A DNA stretch of 63,941 bases from a bacterium (GCA_030538155.1 JAUNUN010000012.1:1-63941); one strand, 5' to 3'; shown: positions 8,530-19,013, counted from the first letter of the stretch. The notes: a model not told the origin generated them from the sequence alone. Made by a program: numbers and translations.

Positions 8530-10515
8530 ATGACAGCGATGGAAGACAAAATCACCAGTTTGCTCGCTGAAGGCAAAACATTTGATCCACCGGAAAAGGG
8601 ACGTGATCAGGCCTGGGTCAAGTCAATGGAGCAGTACCAGGCTGCCTATGCGGAATCCCTGGCAGACCCGGAAGGGTACTGGGCCAAACGCGCAGAAGAG
8701 CTGGTCACCTGGGACAAGAAGTGGGACAAGGTACTGGAGTATGATCTCTCCGTCCCTGAAGTGAAATGGTTTCTGGGTGGCAAGCTTAATATTTCCGCCA
8801 ACTGCCTCGACCGGCACCTGACCAATGGTCGTGCCGACAAAACCGCCATCATCTGGCAGGGCGAGCCGGACGAAGACGTCAAGACCTATACCTACCGAGA
8901 ATTACACCGGGAAGTCTGCCGCTTTGCCAATGTGCTCAAGAAAAAAGGCGTGAAGAGGGGCGACCGGGTTTCCGTTTTTCTGCCCATGGTACCGGAGCTG
9001 GCCATTTCCCTTCTGGCTTGTGCCCGTTTGGGTGCGGTGCATTCCGTTGTTTTCGCAGGTTTTTCCGCAGTGGCCCTGCAGAGTCGCATTGAAGACTGCG
9101 AGGCCAAGGTGCTGATTACCGGGGATGCGGTCTTGCGCGGCGGCAAGGCTATTCCCCTCAAGGCCAGTGCCGATGAAGCCCTGCAAACCTGCCCCAGCAT
9201 CCAGCACTGTGTGGTGGTCAGGCGCAGTGATATCGAAGTCAACATGCAGGCCGGCCGCGATACCTGGTGGCACGATGAGATGAGTGCGACCGACCTGGAT
9301 GCACCTTGTCCGCCGGAATCCATGGATGCTGAGGACATGCTCTTTATCCTCTATACCTCGGGTTCGACCGGCAAGCCCAAAGGCGTGGTCCACACCACCG
9401 GCGGTTATCTCACCTATGTCATGCACACCGCCAAATGGGTGTTTGACTTCAAGGATGAGGACGTCTACTGGTGTACCGCCGATATCGGCTGGATCACCGG
9501 CCACAGCTACATCCTCTATGGCCCGCTGGCCCTGGGCGCAACCGTGGTCATGTTTGAAGGCGTGCCTTCCTACCCTGCTCCGGATCGCTTCTGGCAGATT
9601 GTGGAAAAATTCAAGGTCACCATCTTCTATACCGCACCCACCGCTATCCGGGCATTGATGCGCGATGGCGAAGAACACACCAAGAAGCATGACCTCTCCT
9701 CTTTACGCATTCTTGGAACAGTGGGCGAACCCATCAACCCGGAAGCCTGGATGTGGTACTTTGTCAACATCGGTAAGCAAAAGCTGCCCATTGTCGACAC
9801 CTGGTGGCAAACCGAGACCGGCGGCATCATGATCGCGCCCCTGCCCTACGTCACCCCGCTCAAACCCGGCAGCGCAACCTTGCCGATGCCGGGCATAGAC
9901 GCAGCCATCTACAACGAACAGGGTCAGGAGTGTAAAGCCAACGAGGGCGGCCACCTGGTTATACGCAAACCCTGGCCGGGCATGCTCCGGGGCGTTTTCG
10001 GCGATCAGGAGCGCTACAAAAAGGCCTACTTCAGCCGCTATCCCGACACCTATGACCCTGAAGACGGGGCTCGCCGCGATGCGGACGGCTATTTCTGGAT
10101 CATGGGACGGCTCGATGATGTCATCAACGTCTCCGGCCACCGACTGGGTACGGCTGAAATCGAGTCTGCCCTGGTATCTCATGAGGCAGTGGCTGAAGCT
10201 GCCGCAGTAGGCATGCCGCACCCCATCAAAGGCCAGGCAGTCTTTGTCTTTGTCACCCTGATGGGATGGGCCGAGGAAAGCGACGAGTTGCGGGCGGAGT
10301 TGCGGGCCCATGTACGCAAAGAAATCGGTCCCATTGCCACGCCGGAAGTCATCCTGTGGGCGCCGAGCCTGCCCAAGACCCGTTCCGGCAAGATCATGCG
10401 CCGCATCCTGCGCAAGATTGCAGCCAACGATTTTACCGACTTCGGCGACACCTCCACCCTGGCCGATCCGTCGGTTGTCGAGCAGCTGGTGGACAGCAAG
10501 AAGCAGATGAACTAA
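8530..10515 (+). CDS. acs: Acetyl-CoA synthetase (AMP-forming)
   Basis: About 661 residues, the usual Acs length. It activates acetate with ATP to acetyl-AMP and transfers it to CoA. Visible motifs: the N-terminal ACAS domain ([18 protein letters not shown]), P-loop [23 protein letters not shown] in the acetate/AMP site, and the C-terminal catalytic-lysine motif [11 protein letters not shown], the lysine commonly controlled by acetylation. Three in-frame ATGs lie close together (8515, 8524, 8530); I prefer 8530 because a GGGGGGAA tract sits in front of it. It is followed by a strong terminator and so is probably monocistronic. Confidence 0.95.
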   Translation: MTAMEDKITSLLAEGKTFDPPEKGRDQAWVKSMEQYQAAYAESLADPEGYWAKRAEELVTWDKKWDKVLEYDLSVPEVKWFLGGKLNISANCLDRHLTNGRADKTAIIWQGEPDEDVKTYTYRELHREVCRFANVLKKKGVKRGDRVSVFLPMVPELAISLLACARLGAVHSVVFAGFSAVALQSRIEDCEAKVLITGDAVLRGGKAIPLKASADEALQTCPSIQHCVVVRRSDIEVNMQAGRDTWWHDEMSATDLDAPCPPESMDAEDMLFILYTSGSTGKPKGVVHTTGGYLTYVMHTAKWVFDFKDEDVYWCTADIGWITGHSYILYGPLALGATVVMFEGVPSYPAPDRFWQIVEKFKVTIFYTAPTAIRALMRDGEEHTKKHDLSSLRILGTVGEPINPEAWMWYFVNIGKQKLPIVDTWWQTETGGIMIAPLPYVTPLKPGSATLPMPGIDAAIYNEQGQECKANEGGHLVIRKPWPGMLRGVFGDQERYKKAYFSRYPDTYDPEDGARRDADGYFWIMGRLDDVINVSGHRLGTAEIESALVSHEAVAEAAAVGMPHPIKGQAVFVFVTLMGWAEESDELRAELRAHVRKEIGPIATPEVILWAPSLPKTRSGKIMRRILRKIAANDFTDFGDTSTLADPSVVEQLVDSKKQMN

Positions 10516-10550
10516 CATCTCCGAGCGTTGTTGTACAAACGCATGTGAGC

Positions 10551-10587
10551 ACGGGTGAGATGCCACAGCATTTCACCCGTTTTTTTT
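10551..10587 (+). terminator. Rho-independent terminator after acs
   Basis: Stem ACGGGTGA (10551-10558) pairs perfectly with TCACCCGT (10573-10580), closed by a 14-base loop and followed directly by seven T residues. It separates acs from alaS. Confidence 0.9.
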
Positions 10588-10611
10588 AACTGGGCCACAC
10601 TCCCACGCATC

Positions 10612-13266
10612 ATGACCGGACAAGAACTTCGCGAAAAATTTCTGCAGTACTTTGAAAATAAGGGCCACACCAGGGTTGCAGCCGCCTCACTGGTACCCCA
10701 TGACGACCCCACCCTGCTCTTTGTCAACTCGGGCATGGTGCAGTTCAAAAAGGTGTTCATGGGCGAAGAAAGCCGCCCCTACCGCCGGGCCACCACTGCC
10801 CAGACCAGTGTGCGCGCCGGCGGCAAGCACAACGACCTGGAAAACGTGGGCTATACCGCACGCCACCACACCTTTTTTGAGATGCTGGGCAACTTTTCCT
10901 TTGGCGACTACTTCAAAAAAGAAGCCATCGACTTTGCCTGGGAATTTCTCACCAAGGAGCTGAGCCTGAACCCGCAGCAACTGTGGGTGAGCGTGTTTCG
11001 CGAGGATGACGAGGCCTACCAGCTCTGGGAGCAGATCGAAGACTTGCCCAAGGGCCGCATTGTTCGCATGGATGAACAGGACAACTTCTGGGCCATGGGC
11101 GATACCGGCCCCTGTGGCCCCTGTTCGGAGATCCATATCGATCAGGGCGTGGAGGCGGGTTGCGGCCGGCCGGATTGCGCCCTGGGCTGCGACTGCGACC
11201 GCTTTTTAGAGCTGTGGAACCTGGTTTTCATGCAGTTCAACCGCAGCAGCGATGGTGTCCTCAGCCCGCTGCCCCATCCTTCCATTGATACCGGCATGGG
11301 GCTGGAGCGGGTGGCGGCAGTCTTGCAAGGCAAGCGTAACAACTTCGATTGCGACCTCTTCACCCCGATCATCGATCATATCGCAACCCTGTCCGGCAAG
11401 ATCTACCATCAAAACCTGCAGGACGACGTCTCCATGCGGGTCATTGCCGATCATGCCCGCGCCGCCACCTTTCTGGTTGCAGACGGCGTCTTGCCCTCCA
11501 ACGAAGGCCGAGGCTATGTGCTCAGGCGCATCATGCGCCGCGCCATCCGCTACGGCCGCATGTTTGGTCTGAACACCTTCTTCCCCGGCACCTGTGCCCT
11601 GGTGACCGAGCTGATGGCCGCCGCGTATCCGCATCTGCTCAACACCACCGAACTCCTGCACAAGGTGGTCAGCCACGAGGAGGAGCGCTTCGGCGAGACC
11701 CTGGATCAGGGACTGTTGCGGCTGGATCAGGAAATTCAGCGTCTCAAACATCTGGAGGGAGAAAACGCCCGTATCAGCGGCGATTTCATCTTCAAACTGT
11801 ACGACACCTATGGTTTCCCGGTGGATATTGTACGCGACGTGACCATCGAACAGGGCCTTGCCTTTGACGAGGAGGGCTTTAGCGCGGCCATGGAGCAGCA
11901 GCGGCAGCAGTCGCGCAAATCCTGGAAGGGAACGGATGTATCCCACCTGGATACGGGTGTGCTGGAACTGGCAGCGCAAGGGATCAGCACTGTTTTCAGC
12001 GGCTATGAAGGCACCAGCGGCCAGGCCCTGCTCAAGGGCATAATCGACGCCGATGGCACACTTGTCGGCAGCGTAAGCAGTGCTGCGGGCGAAGTTTCCC
12101 TCAAGCTGGTGATGGACAAAACTCCTTTCTATGCCGTGGCCGGCGGTCAGGCCGGAGACCAGGGCGAGATCACCTGGCCCGAGGGCCGCTTTGTGGTGGA
12201 AGCAACCAGTTCCCCACTTGAAGGCATCATCCTGCACGAGGGCAAGCTGGTGCGGGGTGAACTGGTGAGCGGCATGGAACTGAACATGCAGGTCTCACCG
12301 CGCCGGGCCGATACCGTGCTCAACCACACCGCCACCCACCTCTTGCACGCGGCCATGAAGAACATCCTAGGCGAGCACATTCGCCAGGCCGGTTCTTCTG
12401 TTGATCACAACCGGCTGCGTTTTGACTTCACCCACTTTTCCCCGCTCAGTGCCGGTGAAATCTTCACCATCGAGCAGCTGGTCAATGCCCAGATTCGCCT
12501 CAACACCCCGGTAGAAACCGAGGTGCTGGGCCGGGAAGAGGCCATTGCCGGCGGGGCCACGGCCCTGTTCGGCGAGAAGTACGGAGATGAGGTGCGGGTG
12601 GTACGCATCAGTGAGTTCAGCAGCGAGCTCTGCGGCGGCACCCATGTGGGCCGCACCGGCGACATTGGCCTCTTCAAAATCGTGAGCGAAACCGGCATTG
12701 CCGCCGGTGTGCGCCGCATCGAGGCCCTGACCGGCAATGCGGCCCTGCGCTGGGTGCAGGACATGGTACGTGCGGCCGCTGCCGCCGGCGAGGCCGCCAG
12801 TGCCCCGCTTGAGGCGGTGCCCGACAAGATTCAGGCCCTGCTCAAGCGACAAAAGGAACTGGAAAAACAGATTGCCGCCATGAACGCGGCCCTGGCCCTG
12901 GCAGACATGGATCAGCTCCTGGCAGCGCGCACCGAAATTGAGGGTATCAGTGTTTTGGCCAGCACCGTGCCGCTTGATTCCGCCAAGACCCTGCGGGAGA
13001 TCGGCGATAAAATCCGGGATAAGATGCCAAAGGGCATAATCGTGCTGGGCGGTGAATACGAGGGCAAGGCTGCGCTCCTGGCCCTGGTGAGCAAGGAACA
13101 CAACAAACGCGTCAAGGCGGGCGACCTGGTCAACCAGGTGGCCGCTATTGTAGGCGGCAAAGGCGGCGGCAGGCCCGACATGGCCCAGGCAGGCGGCACC
13201 ATGCCCGACAAGCTGGATGAAGCGATAGCGCAAATCCCCGCCATTATCACCAGGATGCTGGGCTGA
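10612..13266 (+). CDS. alaS: Alanine-tRNA ligase
   Basis: 884 residues, normal for bacterial AlaRS. It attaches alanine to tRNA-Ala and hydrolyses misacylated Ser/Gly-tRNA. Visible: the class II catalytic domain from MTGQELREKFLQYFENK, motif 2 region (FFEMLGNFSFGDYF), the editing-domain metal site HxxxH (NHTATHLLH) with its distant CxxxH (CGGTHVG), and a C-terminal coiled-coil/DHHA1 domain. The ATG at 10612 gives the canonical family start; an in-frame upstream extension into the terminator region is not credible. It is followed 24 bp later by the lipid cluster. Confidence 0.97.
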   Translation: MTGQELREKFLQYFENKGHTRVAAASLVPHDDPTLLFVNSGMVQFKKVFMGEESRPYRRATTAQTSVRAGGKHNDLENVGYTARHHTFFEMLGNFSFGDYFKKEAIDFAWEFLTKELSLNPQQLWVSVFREDDEAYQLWEQIEDLPKGRIVRMDEQDNFWAMGDTGPCGPCSEIHIDQGVEAGCGRPDCALGCDCDRFLELWNLVFMQFNRSSDGVLSPLPHPSIDTGMGLERVAAVLQGKRNNFDCDLFTPIIDHIATLSGKIYHQNLQDDVSMRVIADHARAATFLVADGVLPSNEGRGYVLRRIMRRAIRYGRMFGLNTFFPGTCALVTELMAAAYPHLLNTTELLHKVVSHEEERFGETLDQGLLRLDQEIQRLKHLEGENARISGDFIFKLYDTYGFPVDIVRDVTIEQGLAFDEEGFSAAMEQQRQQSRKSWKGTDVSHLDTGVLELAAQGISTVFSGYEGTSGQALLKGIIDADGTLVGSVSSAAGEVSLKLVMDKTPFYAVAGGQAGDQGEITWPEGRFVVEATSSPLEGIILHEGKLVRGELVSGMELNMQVSPRRADTVLNHTATHLLHAAMKNILGEHIRQAGSSVDHNRLRFDFTHFSPLSAGEIFTIEQLVNAQIRLNTPVETEVLGREEAIAGGATALFGEKYGDEVRVVRISEFSSELCGGTHVGRTGDIGLFKIVSETGIAAGVRRIEALTGNAALRWVQDMVRAAAAAGEAASAPLEAVPDKIQALLKRQKELEKQIAAMNAALALADMDQLLAARTEIEGISVLASTVPLDSAKTLREIGDKIRDKMPKGIIVLGGEYEGKAALLALVSKEHNKRVKAGDLVNQVAAIVGGKGGGRPDMAQAGGTMPDKLDEAIAQIPAIITRMLG

Positions 13267-13290
13267 TTTCTGCCGGGCTCATTTTTATTG

Positions 13291-14547
13291 ATGACTATGA
13301 AGACAGTGAGTGAAAAAGAACGAATCGTTATCACCGGCGTGGGCCTGGCAGCACCTGGGGCAGACTCCCTGGCGTCCTTTCGCGCCAACCTGCTGGCCGG
13401 GAAAAGCGGCATCAGTACCATAGACCTGCGCTACATGGGGCTGCATCCTGCCGGTATCTGCAGCTTTGATGAGACCAGGTACCGCAAAAAGCGGGAAAAC
13501 AAACGCGGCTCACGCGCGGGCTGCATCGGCGTCTACTGCGCCGGAGAGGCCCTAGCCGACAGCGGCATCAATTTTACCGGCAGCTACGATCCAGCCCGCA
13601 CCGGCGTCTATGTGGGGTTGACCGAGCACGGCACGGTGGAAACGGAAAACGAAGTCTACAACATCAGCCAGTACAACTACAACGTCGACTACTGGACCCA
13701 CCACCACAATCCGCGCACCGTACTCAACAACCCGGCCGGTGAAATCACCATGACCTTTGGCCTCACCGGGCCGCATTACTCCATTGGCGCGGCCTGTGCC
13801 GCCGGTAATGCCGCCCTGATTCAGGGTGTGCAGATGCTGCGTCTGGGCGAGGTGGATCTGGCCCTCTGCGGCGGTATTTCGGAATGCATAGGCTCTTTCG
13901 GTATTTTCGCCAGTTTCCGTGCCCAGGGCGCCTTGGCCGAGCATGCAGACCCGACCAAGGCAAGCCGACCCTTTGACATGGGGCGCAACGGTATCGTCAT
14001 TAGCGAGGGCGGCTGCATGTTTACCCTGGAACGGTTGGAGACGGCCCTTGCCAGGGATGCGAAGATTTACGGTGAAATCTGCGGCTATGCCATCAACTCC
14101 GATGCGCGCGACTTTGTTCTGCCTTACGGGCCCAGACAGCGTGAATGCATGGAACTGGCGCTTGCGCGGGCAGGCATGCAAGCCAGCGATATCAGCATTA
14201 TCAACACCCACGCCACCGGCACCAAGCAGGGAGATATCGAAGAATGCCTGGCCATCCGGGAGACCTTCGACGGCTGCAGCAATACCTGGGTCAACAACAC
14301 CAAATCCCACATCGGCCACGCCATGGGCGCTGCCGGGGTGCTGGAACTGGCCGGTAATTTACCCGCCTTTACAGATAGTATGGTGCACCCCACCATCAAT
14401 CTCGACGAACTCGACCCGGCCTGCGGCCTGCCCGGCCTGGTGCACACTGAGCCTAAAAAGCTGCCCCAGGTGGACGCCATCCTCAACAACTCATTCGGCA
14501 TGCTCGGCATCAATTCAGTTTTGATCGTCAAGAGATTTCTGGCATGA
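13291..14547 (+). CDS. Beta-ketoacyl-ACP synthase (FabF-like) of lipid cluster
   Basis: About 418 residues, thiolase fold of the KAS I/II type. The Cys-His-His triad is present: Cys in GAACAAGNAAL, His in NTHATGTKQGD and His in SHIGHAMGAAG. It should extend an ACP-bound acyl chain with malonyl-ACP. Sequence features such as NVDYWTHHHNPRTV differ from housekeeping FabF as I know it, suggesting a dedicated paralogue. It heads a tight same-strand cluster with its own ACP, redox enzymes and OleABCD. The start is ATG 13291 or 13297; no strong Shine-Dalgarno is visible. Confidence 0.9.
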   Translation: MTMKTVSEKERIVITGVGLAAPGADSLASFRANLLAGKSGISTIDLRYMGLHPAGICSFDETRYRKKRENKRGSRAGCIGVYCAGEALADSGINFTGSYDPARTGVYVGLTEHGTVETENEVYNISQYNYNVDYWTHHHNPRTVLNNPAGEITMTFGLTGPHYSIGAACAAGNAALIQGVQMLRLGEVDLALCGGISECIGSFGIFASFRAQGALAEHADPTKASRPFDMGRNGIVISEGGCMFTLERLETALARDAKIYGEICGYAINSDARDFVLPYGPRQRECMELALARAGMQASDISIINTHATGTKQGDIEECLAIRETFDGCSNTWVNNTKSHIGHAMGAAGVLELAGNLPAFTDSMVHPTINLDELDPACGLPGLVHTEPKKLPQVDAILNNSFGMLGINSVLIVKRFLA

Positions 14548-14627
14548 GCCTGGCCGCTATGGTACAATTAGAAGATTTGAATCGGTTAACTGCGTTATAT
14601 TTTTTGTTTTTTTGAGGATAGCTCACT

Positions 14628-14879
14628 ATGAACCGCGAAGAAATCAGGGATGTCATCCTGGAAATCATTGCTGATATTGACGAAGAGGCGGATTTCGCCG
14701 CCCTTGATGCAGACAAACCGCTGAGGGATCAACTTGAACTTGATTCCATGGATTTTCTCGATATCGTCATGGAACTGCGCAAGCGTTACAAGCTGCAGAT
14801 CCCGGAAGACGAATATCCGGAACTCGCCACCCTGAACAGCTGCGTCACTTATCTGGAGCCCAAACTGCGCGACGCCTGA
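14628..14879 (+). CDS. Dedicated acyl carrier protein
   Basis: 83 residues, acidic and helical. The phosphopantetheine attachment serine is in ELDSMDFLDIV, matching the DSM/DSL motif of acyl carrier proteins. It would carry the growing chain between the ketoacyl synthase upstream, FabG, FabZ-like and FabI-like enzymes downstream and, by inference, the two CrtI-like FAD enzymes next to it. A weak purine-rich GAGGATAG precedes the ATG. The divergence from typical housekeeping ACPs (IPEDEYPELATLNSCVTYL) supports a specialised role. Confidence 0.92.
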   Translation: MNREEIRDVILEIIADIDEEADFAALDADKPLRDQLELDSMDFLDIVMELRKRYKLQIPEDEYPELATLNSCVTYLEPKLRDA

Positions 14880-14928
14880 GCGCGCCGCCCTCCTGCCCGC
14901 ATGATCCGTTCCTTCACCGCCACGGCCT

Positions 14929-16305
14929 ATGCCTGATTACCAGCTCATCATCATTGGCGCTGGCCTCTCGGGCCTGGCGGCCGGTATCCGTGCCGCCCGC
15001 TTCGGCAGAAAAACCCTGATTGTGGATCAGCACCACCGGCCCGGCGGCCTCAATTCCTACTACAAATTCCAGGGGCATCTGCTGGAAACCGGTCTGCATG
15101 CCATGACCAACTTTGCCCCGCCCCAGAAGAAGCGCGCGCCGCTGAACCTGCTCTTCCGCCAGCTCCACCTCTCCCGCAGGGACTTTATGGTGCGGGAGCA
15201 GATCGGCAGTGAGATCGCCTTTCCCGAGGCAAGCCTGCACTTCTCCAATGAGCCGGAATTGCTGCAGGCAGAAGTGGAAAGGCATTTCCCTGCCTGTGCC
15301 GACCGTTTCCGCCGCTTGCGCGGGGCCATCGCCGATCATGATCCCTTTCAGAGCGTGCTCCGGCAATCGGCCCGCCGCTTTGTTGCCGACCACCTGCACG
15401 AGCCGCTGCTGGAAAACATGCTCTTCTTGCCGCTCATGCTCTACGGCAATCCGGAAGAAGACGACATGGCCCTTTCCCAGTTTGTCATCATGTTCCGGGC
15501 CATCTTTGAAGAAGGCCTGTTCCGACCGGAAAACGACATGAGCGTTTTTCTGGATATGCTGGTGCAACAGTACGAGGATTTTGGCGGCACTATCCGCTAC
15601 CGCGCCGCGGTGGAGGAAATTTGTATCGATGGCGGCAAGGCTCGGGGTATTCGCCTGGCAGACGGCAGCGAACTGAGCGCCGAGGCCGTACTCTCCACGG
15701 CCGGGCTGCCGGAAACCATCCGCCTATCCGGCTGGCAAGCGCCGCCCGCCCGCTACAGCGGCAAGATGAGCTTCACTGAAACCATTTCCCTCCTGCCGGA
15801 TTCGGCGAGAGCCGGTGTACGCCATGACCGCACCCTGATCTTCTACAGCAGCACGGGCGACTTTCACTACAGAAGGCCGCAGAGCCTGCAGGACAGTTCC
15901 TGGGGCGTGATCTGTTTTCCGGATAACTTCACCGGCATAGAAGCCAAAGATTTTTTCTCCATTCGGGTGACCAACCCCGCCTCCTATCCACTGTGGCGCG
16001 GCCTGAGCAGTGAGGCCTACACCCATGAAAAAGCCGTGTGCCGCAAAAACGCGGTGCAGATCAGCGAGCGCTACGTCGGTGCCTATGGCCCGGCCATTGT
16101 CCACCAGGACAGCTTTACCCCCCTGACCATCGAGCGCTTCACCCGCAAGGCGGAAGGCGCTGTTTACGGCAGCCCGGTAAAGATCGCCGACGGCACCACA
16201 CCCTGGCCCAACCTCTTTATTGCGGGCACCGACCAGGGCTACCTGGGCATTGTCGGTTCCATGCTCAGCGGCATCAGCATCGTCAACCATCACCTTTTAG
16301 GCTAA
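14929..16305 (+). CDS. CrtI-like FAD-dependent oxidoreductase 1
   Basis: 458 residues. The N-terminal dinucleotide motif GAGLSGLAAG followed by RPGGLNSYYK is the FAD-binding signature of the phytoene desaturase/amine-oxidase superfamily. A C-terminal FAD motif fits LFIAGTDQGYLGIVGSM. Family members add or move double bonds or oxidise C-C bonds in lipophilic substrates without needing oxygen in many cases. No carotenoid gene is nearby; its position between an ACP and FabG argues for a fatty-acyl substrate. Paralogous to the next gene. Confidence 0.85.
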   Translation: MPDYQLIIIGAGLSGLAAGIRAARFGRKTLIVDQHHRPGGLNSYYKFQGHLLETGLHAMTNFAPPQKKRAPLNLLFRQLHLSRRDFMVREQIGSEIAFPEASLHFSNEPELLQAEVERHFPACADRFRRLRGAIADHDPFQSVLRQSARRFVADHLHEPLLENMLFLPLMLYGNPEEDDMALSQFVIMFRAIFEEGLFRPENDMSVFLDMLVQQYEDFGGTIRYRAAVEEICIDGGKARGIRLADGSELSAEAVLSTAGLPETIRLSGWQAPPARYSGKMSFTETISLLPDSARAGVRHDRTLIFYSSTGDFHYRRPQSLQDSSWGVICFPDNFTGIEAKDFFSIRVTNPASYPLWRGLSSEAYTHEKAVCRKNAVQISERYVGAYGPAIVHQDSFTPLTIERFTRKAEGAVYGSPVKIADGTTPWPNLFIAGTDQGYLGIVGSMLSGISIVNHHLLG

Positions 16306-16348
16306 ACAGGAAAAAGAGCGCAGCCACCGCCTGCGGTCAACAACCACT

Positions 16349-17773
16349 ATGAGCATGCAGTCTCTCTCTCCCGCCATCTCCACAAACAGTACGTACGACG
16401 CCATTGTCATCGGCTCCGGCCTAGGCGGCCTCACCTGCGCCAAACGCCTTGCCGATGCCGGCCACAAGGTACTGCTTTTGGAACAGCACTTTCAACTGGG
16501 CGGCCTGGCCACCTGGTTCAAGCGCGGCGGCCACATCTTCGATGTCTCCCTGCACGGCTTTCCCTACGGCATGGTCAAGACCTGCAAGAAGTACTGGGGC
16601 AAGACCATCCAAAGTGCCATTGTCCAGTTGAAGAATATTGTCTTTGACAACCCCCAGTTCTCGCTCACCACTACCTTCAGCAAGGATGACTTCATCCGCC
16701 TTCTGCAGGAGCGTTTCAGCGTGGCCGAGGGCGTGGTGCACGAGTTCTTTGCCACCATCGAGGGGATGAACTTCTACGACGACCAGCGCATGCGCACCCG
16801 CGAGCTGTTCGAGCGCTTCTTTCCCGGCCGAGGCGATATCCACCGCCTGCTCATGGAGCCGATCAGCTATGCCAACGGTTCTACCCTGGATGAACCGGCC
16901 ATCACCTACGGTATTGTCTTTTCCAACTTCATGAACCGGGGCGTGTTCACCTTCCAGGGCGGCACTGATCGACTCATTGCCCTGATGGAGCAGGAACTGC
17001 AAAAACGCGACGTGGAGATCCGCACCAGTGCCAGGGTGGAACAGATAGTGCTCGAAAACGGCCGCACCAAGGGTGTGGTGCTCGATGGCGGCTTTATTCC
17101 CGCCAGGGCGGTTATTTCCAACGCCGGTGTCACCAACACCGTGGACAAACTGGTGGGCCAGGCGGCCTTTGCTCCGGATTTTCGTCAGCGTTTCAGTGAA
17201 GTACGGGTCAACAACTCCAGCAGCCAAGTCTATTTCGGCATCCGCAAGGGCGAAACCATTGACGATATTGGTGATCTGCTCTTTACCTCAAGGGAGGAAG
17301 AATTTACCTCCGAGGCCCTGCGCGATCTCAACACCAAGAGCCGCACCTTCAGCGTCTACTATCCGAAGACCAGGCCGGACGCGCCGCCGGACTACACCAT
17401 CGTCGCCTCCATGAACGCCAACTACGACGACTGGGCAGGCCTGGATCAGAACGAATATGCCCATGAAAAGGCCGCCATGGTGGATCGCTGCCTGGTTGAT
17501 CTGGAACGCTATGTACCGGACGTGCGCCACAAGATCGATGTGATCGAAAGCGCCACCCCGCTCACCTTCCAGCGCTACACCCTGCACAGCAAGGGTACCT
17601 CCTTCGGCACCAAGTTCGAGGGGCTCGACATTTCCCGCTCCCTGCACAAGGAAGTGGGTGGGCTTTTTCATGTGGGCTCGGTGGGCATCATCATGAGCGG
17701 CTGGCTGGGCGCTATCAACTACGGGGTGATTGTGGCCAACGATGTGGATAGCTGGCTGCGGGAAACAGTGTAA
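16349..17773 (+). CDS. CrtI-like FAD-dependent oxidoreductase 2
   Basis: 474 residues. FAD-binding motif GSGLGGLTCAKRLADAG near the N-terminus and LEQHFQLGGLATWFKRGG after it identify the phytoene desaturase-like family; the C-terminal stretch HVGSVGIIMSGWLGAINYG completes the FAD domain. It is related to the preceding enzyme but clearly different, so the pair may act in sequence or as a heterodimer, as CrtI-like pairs do elsewhere (inference). A role in anaerobic desaturation or isomerisation of ACP-bound chains would explain the context, but this is not shown by the sequence alone. Confidence 0.85.
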   Translation: MSMQSLSPAISTNSTYDAIVIGSGLGGLTCAKRLADAGHKVLLLEQHFQLGGLATWFKRGGHIFDVSLHGFPYGMVKTCKKYWGKTIQSAIVQLKNIVFDNPQFSLTTTFSKDDFIRLLQERFSVAEGVVHEFFATIEGMNFYDDQRMRTRELFERFFPGRGDIHRLLMEPISYANGSTLDEPAITYGIVFSNFMNRGVFTFQGGTDRLIALMEQELQKRDVEIRTSARVEQIVLENGRTKGVVLDGGFIPARAVISNAGVTNTVDKLVGQAAFAPDFRQRFSEVRVNNSSSQVYFGIRKGETIDDIGDLLFTSREEEFTSEALRDLNTKSRTFSVYYPKTRPDAPPDYTIVASMNANYDDWAGLDQNEYAHEKAAMVDRCLVDLERYVPDVRHKIDVIESATPLTFQRYTLHSKGTSFGTKFEGLDISRSLHKEVGGLFHVGSVGIIMSGWLGAINYGVIVANDVDSWLRETV

Positions 17774-17818
17774 GCCCCTGCCCGGTTCTTCTTCCTTCTT
17801 TTCCCCTATCTGGTTGCC

Positions 17819-18565
17819 ATGCCCTCCTTTCAGAATAAAAAAGCACTTGTCACCGGCGCAACCCGCGGTATCGGCCGGGCCACTACCCTGTCCCTCCTAG
17901 CCGAGGGCGCGCAGGTCTACGGCCTTTTCGGCGGCAACCAGGAGGCTGCAGAGGCCCTGGCAGCCGAAGTGAAGGGCCTTGGCTATGACGACAAGTTCTT
18001 CCTGCAGGCCCTTGATGTAAGCGACTTCAAGGCTGTATCCGCCTTCTTCACAGAGCTTGAGGCTGACTGGGATACACTCGATATCCTGGTGAACAGCGCC
18101 GGTATCCGCCGCGACGCCGTGGTGCCCATGCTGAAGGAGGAGGACTGGCGCAGGGTGCTCGATGTCAACCTGAGCGGCTGCTTCAACACCAGCAAGGCGG
18201 CCCTGCCGCTCATGCTCAAGCAGAAGTACGGCCGCATCATCTTCATCACCTCGCCCATGGGCCACCTTGGCTTTCCGGGCCAGGCCAACTACGCTGCCTC
18301 CAAGGCCGGGCAGATCGGCCTGATGAAGTCGCTCTCCAAGGAGGTGGCCAAGCGCCGCATCACGGTTAACTGTGTTTCGCCGGGCTTTATCGACACGGAT
18401 TTTCTGGCCGGTCTCGCTGAAGAACAGCTCAAGCAGTACAAGAAGATGGTGCCGACCGGTCGCTTCGGCACCGCCGCCGAGGTGGCGGATGCGGTGCTCT
18501 TTCTGGCCGGCGACAAGGCCGCCTATATCAATGGCGCGGTGCTGGAGATCACGGGCGGGCTATGA
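17819..18565 (+). CDS. fabG: 3-oxoacyl-ACP reductase (FabG-like)
   Basis: 248 residues, a classical short-chain dehydrogenase. NADP-binding GATRGIGRA at the N-terminus, NSAGIRRD in the middle, catalytic Tyr and Lys in YAASKAG, and C-terminal INGAVLEITGG typical of FabG. It reduces the 3-oxoacyl-ACP made by the cluster's synthase. The stop overlaps the start of the dehydratase gene by four bases, implying translational coupling. It may be a dedicated copy distinct from a housekeeping fabG elsewhere. Confidence 0.93.
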   Translation: MPSFQNKKALVTGATRGIGRATTLSLLAEGAQVYGLFGGNQEAAEALAAEVKGLGYDDKFFLQALDVSDFKAVSAFFTELEADWDTLDILVNSAGIRRDAVVPMLKEEDWRRVLDVNLSGCFNTSKAALPLMLKQKYGRIIFITSPMGHLGFPGQANYAASKAGQIGLMKSLSKEVAKRRITVNCVSPGFIDTDFLAGLAEEQLKQYKKMVPTGRFGTAAEVADAVLFLAGDKAAYINGAVLEITGGL

Positions 18566-19011
18566 CCGACATAGATATGGGCCAGAGCTTTATTGAGGAG
18601 CGCATTCCGCACCGACCGCCCTTTCTGTGGCTGGACCGGGTGCTGCATCTGGAAGACAGTAGTATTGTGGCGGAAAAGCTGATCCCGCAAGATTTATCCC
18701 TATTTCAAGGACATTATCCGCACTACCCCATCATGCCGGGTGTTTTACTCTGCGAGGCGATTTTCCAGGCAGGCGCGCTCCTCATTGCAGAAGGGCTCAG
18801 GCAGGCAGGCACTACAGCTGCTGCCGTGCCGGTGCTGACCCGCATACACAGCGCCAAGTTCAAGCGCGAGGTACGGCCCGGAGATCTTCTTGAAATACGG
18901 GCCGAACTGGTGGAACGCCTAGGCCCGGCCTGGTTGCTCAAGGGTTCGGTACGAGTGGCCGGCAAGCCGGCAGTGCAGGTGGAGTTTGCCTGCACGGGCA
19001 AGGAGGCCTGA
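18562..19011 (+). CDS. 3-hydroxyacyl-ACP dehydratase (FabZ-like)
   Basis: 149 residues with a hot-dog fold. The FabZ signature is present as [13 protein letters not shown] and [20 protein letters not shown], with the catalytic His before YPIMPG and the catalytic Glu in CEAIFQ. It removes water from 3-hydroxyacyl-ACP to give trans-2-enoyl-ACP. Overlaps fabG by four bases and is followed after two bases by the FabI-like gene, so the three are one translational unit. Whether it also isomerises the double bond as FabA does cannot be told from sequence. Confidence 0.9.
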   Translation: MTDIDMGQSFIEERIPHRPPFLWLDRVLHLEDSSIVAEKLIPQDLSLFQGHYPHYPIMPGVLLCEAIFQAGALLIAEGLRQAGTTAAAVPVLTRIHSAKFKREVRPGDLLEIRAELVERLGPAWLLKGSVRVAGKPAVQVEFACTGKEA

Positions 19012-19013
19012 GC

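Noticed and set aside
11206..12237. Long minus-strand frame opposite alaS
   Set aside because: Antisense shadow of a highly conserved gene, with low-complexity composition and no start signal.
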